Shown: one piece after another, positions 16,111 to 19,681 of the stretch
How the letters are laid out: each line of letters opens with the position of its first letter
Numbering within the stretch: the first letter of the stretch is position 1
Assembly: GCA_964580675.1 (NCBI GenBank)
Contig: CAZOLI010000044.1
Location: forward strand, 1 to 19,681
DNA: 19,681 nt
Direction: 5' to 3'
Origin: CAZOLI01 sp964580675
Lineage (GTDB): Bacteria > Planctomycetota > MHYJ01 > CAYXQY01
The notes under the pieces: generated by a model
Databases searched by the model: none
Seen by the model: the letters and a program-made list of their open reading frames with translations, nothing else
Told to the model about the DNA's origin: nothing
Position numbers and translations under genes: made by a program

Positions 16111-18057
16111 TCAGGTCCCTTCCCGAACCGGAATTTCATCAATGATGTCGGGATTTTCACAGCTGGAGAGATCACCAAGATCCTCTTCGCCGAGGTACCG
16201 GGCACGGATGACGCGTCGCATAATTTTCGCACTCCTGGTCTTCGGCAAACCGGGAACAAATTCCACGACCTCCGGCCGATCCACCTTTCCCAGCTGACCG
16301 GCCACGTGCGTGGAAAGTTCCGACTTTAGCTCCTCAACGGGTTCCACGTCCGGCGCCAGAACAACAAACGTGGCAATGGATTCCCCCTTGACGTCGTGGG
16401 GAATGCCAACGGCCGCGGCCTCGGAAACGGCCGGATGATCAATCAGTGCTTCTTCAATTTCGGCCGGCCCCACTCTTCGTCCGGCCACGTTAATGGTGTC
16501 ATCCGCCCGACCGTAGAGGAACCAGAACCCGTCCTCATCCACGCGGGCCCAGTCTCCGTGATTCCATACGTTCTCCCACCGGGACCAGTACGTATCAATG
16601 TATTTTTCGTCGTTGTTCCACAAACTCCTTGTCATGGACGGAGCAGGTTTCTTGCAGACGAGGTAACCAACTTCATTCCGAACGGACTCCCCGTCTTCGT
16701 TGAACACGTCCACGTCCATTCCAAGCGACGGCCCCTGAAGAGAACAGGGTTTGAGCCCTCTGATGGGAAGGGGGGCAAGGAAACAACCGACAATGTCGGT
16801 TCCACCGGAAATGTTGACAATGGGACAGGACTCCTTCCCGATGTGTTCAAAAAACCAGTTCCATGACTCTTCATCCCATGGCTCACCCGTAGAACCCAGA
16901 ATGCGAAGACTGCTTAAATCATGCTTCTCCACGGGTTCAGTACCCTCCCGCATAAGCATGCGAATGGCGGTCGGCGAAATACCAAACACCGTCACCCCGT
17001 GTCGCTCGATCATGTCCCAGAGTCGGTCCGGACCCGGATGATCCGGCGCTCCTTCGTACACCATAATTTTGCTGCCGGCCTGAAATGCCCCCAGGATCAT
17101 CCACGGTCCCATCATCCATCCGATGTCCGACAGCCACCAGAAGAGGTCGTCCTCCTTGATGTCAAAGGAATACGCCACTTCCGAAGCCACGTTTACCAGC
17201 GTTCCGGCGTGGCTGTGTACCGTCCCTTTCGGTTTGCCCGTGGTGCCGGACGTGTAAAGGATCATGGCCGGGTCCATGGCATCCATGGTTTCGGAATCCA
17301 CGTCCCGGGGTTTGCTGAAGATGAATTTGTCCCAGAATTCATCCCGGCCATCCTTCATCGAGATGTCCTCCGAATCCTCCCGCCGATACACGATGACGGT
17401 GTCAACGGAATCAACATTCTCCAGGGCCTCGTCCAGATCGTTCTTGATCGGTATTTCATCACCGCGCCGGTATCCAAGATCCGCCGTGAACACAAGCTTG
17501 ACACCCGCATCCCGAAGACGGTCCGCCACGGCCTTCGGCGCAAATCCGGAGAAAATCGGCACGGCGATCGCACCAATTTTCATGATGGCCAGCAACTGTG
17601 CAACTACTTCCGGCACCATCGGCATGTACAGGGCCACCCGATCCCCTTTTTCCACGTCGTTGGCACGTAGTGCGGCCGCAATCCGGTTGACAAGCGACTG
17701 CAGTTTCTCGTACGTGTACTCCAATGTCTCTCCGTTTTCGGCCTCGTGCACAAGACAGACTTCGTCCCCTCGTCCCTGCTTCAGGTTCCGATCCAGAACG
17801 TTGTCCACCATGTTTATCTGACCCCCAACAAACCAGTCCGTCCAGGGAATGCCGTCCGAGTCATCCATCACCTCGTCGTAATCGGTTTCAAAGGTAATGT
17901 CCAGGTCCTCCACAACGGCATTCCAGAACCACTCCACGTCCTCCGTTGATCGCTCAATTAATTCGTCGTAATCCGAAATGCCGTGTTTTTCCATGAATCG
18001 CGTCACGTTCGCATTCTTCACCATTTCTTCGGACGGTTGCCACACTACGTCTTTCAT
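16111..18057 (-). CDS. AMP-forming acyl-CoA synthetase, acetyl-CoA-synthetase-like
   Basis: A 648-residue ANL-superfamily enzyme forming acyl-AMP and then acyl-CoA. The N terminus (VWQPSEEMVKNANVTRFMEKHG and IPWTDWFVGGQINMVDNVLDR) is the ACAS_N type. Core motifs: P-loop YTSGTTGKPKG (268-278), LSDIGWMMGPW (309-319), ILGSTGEPW (386-394), SGGTDIVG (417-424), GDWARVDEDGFWFLYGRADDTINVAGRRVGP with hinge region (501-531), and catalytic Lys611 in LPKTRSAKIMRR. Length and order match Acs. In acetyl-specific Acs a tryptophan three residues before the TE pair limits the acyl pocket; by my alignment the equivalent here is Gly418, suggesting a larger substrate than acetate. Lys611 sits in the context that is lysine-acetylated in Acs enzymes, so such control is possible. 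It is the first gene of the cluster with lipoprotein, HIT and FIST genes. Confidence 0.92.
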   Translation of the reverse strand: MKDVVWQPSEEMVKNANVTRFMEKHGISDYDELIERSTEDVEWFWNAVVEDLDITFETDYDEVMDDSDGIPWTDWFVGGQINMVDNVLDRNLKQGRGDEVCLVHEAENGETLEYTYEKLQSLVNRIAAALRANDVEKGDRVALYMPMVPEVVAQLLAIMKIGAIAVPIFSGFAPKAVADRLRDAGVKLVFTADLGYRRGDEIPIKNDLDEALENVDSVDTVIVYRREDSEDISMKDGRDEFWDKFIFSKPRDVDSETMDAMDPAMILYTSGTTGKPKGTVHSHAGTLVNVASEVAYSFDIKEDDLFWWLSDIGWMMGPWMILGAFQAGSKIMVYEGAPDHPGPDRLWDMIERHGVTVFGISPTAIRMLMREGTEPVEKHDLSSLRILGSTGEPWDEESWNWFFEHIGKESCPIVNISGGTDIVGCFLAPLPIRGLKPCSLQGPSLGMDVDVFNEDGESVRNEVGYLVCKKPAPSMTRSLWNNDEKYIDTYWSRWENVWNHGDWARVDEDGFWFLYGRADDTINVAGRRVGPAEIEEALIDHPAVSEAAAVGIPHDVKGESIATFVVLAPDVEPVEELKSELSTHVAGQLGKVDRPEVVEFVPGLPKTRSAKIMRRVIRARYLGEEDLGDLSSCENPDIIDEIPVREGT

Positions 18058-18390
18058 GTCACTTCGCGCGGAAATAATAGAAGAAATAGCAATAGCACAA
18101 ACAGAAACGCCGGCCTCTTTTCGATCGGTTACTGAAGGAGTATACGGCGTGGACCAGCTATTTCAGGTGAAACTACGCCCTTATATTAAACAATATATAT
18201 TCTAAATTCCAGCAATCCATTCGTTATGTAAACTGTACCCGATCGGTGGCATTATCGGGGTTTCCTTCAGGAGGATTCTGTACCGGTGGATCCGGGAACA
18301 TTCGTAATGAGATACGAAACGAAGTGACGGCGGAGTGGAATCTTTTGTCATCCGTTTTCAGCCGAAAACGCCGGTCAGGATCACGTCGCC
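18058..18390. other. Intergenic region upstream of the acyl-CoA synthetase gene
   Basis: About 330 bases without a supported gene, lying between the synthetase start and the terminator of the charge-block protein. An AT-rich tract at about 18179-18207 (containing AATATATATT) is the best place for the synthetase promoter, but I could not assign clean -35/-10 boxes. Small hairpins TTCGTA/TACGAA (near 18310) and CGTTTTC/GAAAACG (18353-18370, loop AGCC) lie just past the terminator on the minus-strand side. Nothing else stands out. Confidence 0.45.
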
Positions 18391-18431
18391 AATAAAAAAT
18401 ACCGGGCCGGCCTCTGGGCCGGCCCGGTATT
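18391..18431 (-). terminator. Strong intrinsic terminator of the charge-block protein gene
   Basis: A perfect 15-bp stem (18398-18412 with 18417-18431, arm AATACCGGGCCGGCC) closes on a four-base loop. On the minus strand it is followed at once by TTTTTTATT, the U-tract of a Rho-independent terminator. It lies about 70 bases past the stop of the gene at 18503-19294. On the plus strand only TATTACTG follows, so it acts mainly in the minus direction. Confidence 0.88.
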
Positions 18432-18502
18432 ACTGAGGGAGAAATCGTGCTGTCGTTCCTGTGTCAGGATTGCAGGAATTCGTCGACCGGTTAATACGTG
18501 TG

Positions 18503-19294
18503 TTATTTCTCCGAGTCTTCCGACTTGTCTTCGCCGGGCTCTTCCCGATGCTTCCGACGCAGTTTCTTCATGTTCTTCAGCTCCTTCAGTTTCATGATTT
18601 TGGCGTTGTCGGGAAGTTTTTTCTTGATGATCTTTTTCAGCTTTTCCTTCCGGCTATTCGTCGAGTCACCATTATCTTCCGCGTTCTCCTCCGCGGAATC
18701 TTCTTCGCCGGATTCTTCGGCTCTGGTTTCATTTTCTTCCTGGGCCTTTTCTTTGATTTTCTTCTTTAACTTACCGCCTTTGGCTTTTTTCAGCTTCATG
18801 ATGATCCGTTTTTTCAGAACCCGACGGAATTTCTCTTTTTTCGACTTCTGTTTCTTCAAAGCGCGACGGAACTTTTCTTTGGCCGACTTCGCCGCATCGT
18901 CTTCCTCCGACTCGTCGGATTGCTCTTCCTCGGGTTTGGCTTCCGTTTCGTTTTCCTGTTCCTCTTCGCTTTCCTCCTGTTCAGCCTCTTCTTCACTGCC
19001 GATTTCCTTGCCAAGGCGTTTCAGTACCTTTCGAAGGCTTTTCAGGGCTTTTTCACGATCACCGGATTCCGATTTCTCTTCACCTTCTTCGCCCAGGCTA
19101 CCGATCCGAATAACTTTGACTTTGGCTTCTCCACCATTAATTTTAATCCGCTTTTGTTTGACGTCCTTCTCTTCCTGCTCCTGATTCTGTTCTGATTCGT
19201 TCCCGTCCGGTGACTCGGTATCCTGCGCCTGCACCACCGTAAACGACGTCAGCCCAAAAATCGCGATAAGTAACGTGAGGTACGTGTTTTTCAT
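18503..19294 (-). CDS. Secreted alternating charge-block (polyampholyte) protein
   Basis: A 263-residue protein with a clear signal peptide (1-23, LLIAIFGLTSFTVVQA, cleavage VQA/QD). The mature protein is almost all Glu, Asp, Lys, Arg, Ser and Gln, arranged in blocks: acidic 24-45, mixed/basic 46-64, basic helix 80-97 (KALKSLRKVLKRLGK), acidic 100-135, basic 136-183, acidic 184-212, basic 214-249, acidic 250-263. There is no Cys or Trp. EKFRRALKK (140-148) recurs as EKFRRVLKK (154-162), 14 residues on, and other basic blocks repeat the K-L-K-K theme, suggesting amphipathic helices. I recognise no family. A GAGGAAC ribosome site lies about ten bases before the ATG, and a strong terminator follows, so it is monocistronic and may be well expressed. 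It could bind polyanions, self-condense or sit in the cell envelope; all of this is inference. Confidence 0.8.
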   Translation of the reverse strand: MKNTYLTLLIAIFGLTSFTVVQAQDTESPDGNESEQNQEQEEKDVKQKRIKINGGEAKVKVIRIGSLGEEGEEKSESGDREKALKSLRKVLKRLGKEIGSEEEAEQEESEEEQENETEAKPEEEQSDESEEDDAAKSAKEKFRRALKKQKSKKEKFRRVLKKRIIMKLKKAKGGKLKKKIKEKAQEENETRAEESGEEDSAEENAEDNGDSTNSRKEKLKKIIKKKLPDNAKIMKLKELKNMKKLRRKHREEPGEDKSEDSEK

Positions 19295-19681
19295 GAGAAC
19301 AGTTCCTCAATAAATCAGATGAATATGTTCAAACTCATTCCTACTTCGACGGATAATATACGTCTATGTCGTGATTGCGTTTGACGAATATTCCATTCGA
19401 GCGAATTCCTCACTGGATACCGCGTGGGACGATATCGGGAATAAACCCTGGGGAGACCGTTGTTTCAACGGCATTTACAGGAGTACACGATGATCGTTAT
19501 CAAACCCCTTATAGGAGGGAGCAAAAATTCAAGAACGAGGGGGCCAGACTGACGAGTGATAAATATGGTGCGAAGGCGTTGGTGCTTCCGGAACCGGTTT
19601 GCGAAAAAATAAAATTGATTTTGTGGAAGGCGTCCTGCATTCGAAAAAAAGAAACCGAGGGAAATGAATGGAATAGCTAGA
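19295..19681. other. Right-edge intergenic region
   Basis: About 390 bases upstream of the charge-block gene, with no supported gene. The minus strand has AT-rich segments near 19355-19362 (GTATATTATCC) and 19308-19315, which may be part of the promoter of that gene, but no good -35 partner is visible. On the plus strand an open frame from a TTG at 19375 to 19680 has no ribosome site and no family resemblance. An isolated AGGAGGG near 19513-19520 is not followed by a start codon. Confidence 0.4.
19664..19681 (+). CDS. Possible first codons of a gene leaving the right edge
   Basis: Only six codons are visible (MNGIAR). The ATG at 19664 is preceded closely by GAGGG, a fair ribosome site though with short spacing, and the frame is open to the window end. 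The next ATG at 19668 is followed by a stop within two codons. Too short to judge; listed only because the site is suitably placed. Confidence 0.2.

Noticed and set aside
16041..16259. Upstream extension of the lipoprotein gene
   Set aside because: It would overlap the acyl-CoA synthetase gene by about 150 bases and bury the lipoprotein signal inside the protein.
16921..17670. 249-codon plus-strand open frame within the acyl-CoA synthetase gene
   Set aside because: Opposite strand of a conserved enzyme core; His/Arg-rich sequence without a family.
18498..19184. Plus-strand Ser/Phe-rich frame of 228 codons
   Set aside because: Reverse reading of GAA/GAG/AAG-rich charge-block codons gives Phe/Ser/Leu runs; the minus frame has a signal peptide, ribosome site and terminator.
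19375..19680. 101-codon plus-strand frame at the right edge
   Set aside because: Begins with TTG, has no ribosome site and no family resemblance; probably chance.
1..19681. CRISPR arrays, tRNA/rRNA genes, insertion sequences
   Set aside because: No regularly spaced repeats, cloverleaf-like segments, transposase-like proteins or terminal inverted repeats were seen on either strand.

Overview
The window looks like a piece of a Planctomycetota (or close PVC-group) chromosome. This is an inference from gene content: a YdjY-domain protein encoded beside a signal-peptide protein that starts like a prenyltransferase/squalene-oxidase-repeat protein, a FIST-domain sensor protein, very Asp/Glu-rich linkers, and mostly weak or absent Shine-Dalgarno sites. 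I see no tRNA, rRNA, CRISPR array, insertion sequence or phage gene. The DNA reads as ordinary chromosome, with several genes of unusual build.

Layout. (1) Positions 1-2952, minus strand: a three-gene envelope operon, read right to left. It holds a membrane-anchored YdjY-domain protein, a three-TM protein with a charged coiled-coil tail, and the start of a secreted repeat protein that leaves the left edge; the last two overlap by one base (TAATG). (2) 2953-3656: a 704-base divergent gap with an 18-base interrupted palindrome. (3) 3657-4889, plus: a LysM plus L,D-transpeptidase (peptidoglycan cross-linking). (4) 4922-5365, minus: a small TPR protein. (5) 5366-5890: a divergent gap with a 26-bp near-perfect palindrome. 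(6) 5891-9427, plus: the most striking gene, a complete FadB/FadJ-type hydratase/3-hydroxyacyl-CoA dehydrogenase joined through a low-complexity linker to a complete patatin-like lipid acyl hydrolase. (7) 9614-12148, plus: a large secreted alpha/beta hydrolase.

(8) 12215-13366, minus: an FtsW/RodA/SpoVE-type SEDS protein with a probable structured leader (13401-13506). (9) 13555-18057, minus: a compact cluster read right to left, holding an acyl-CoA synthetase, a lipoprotein, an Ap4A-phosphorylase-like HIT protein and a FIST protein. The lipoprotein and HIT genes overlap as ATGA. (10) 18503-19294, minus: a secreted protein of alternating acidic and basic blocks, with its own strong intrinsic terminator. 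(11) 19295-19681: mostly unassigned, perhaps with the first codons of a plus-strand gene at the right edge.

Two themes recur. One is lipid and acyl-CoA metabolism: the patatin module could release fatty acids, an acyl-CoA synthetase with an apparently opened acyl pocket could activate acids, and the FadJ part carries out the middle steps of beta-oxidation. No thiolase or acyl-CoA dehydrogenase gene is present. The other is cell envelope: L,D-transpeptidase, FtsW-like protein, lipoprotein, YdjY operon and secreted proteins. Whether these genes work together is inference from proximity only.
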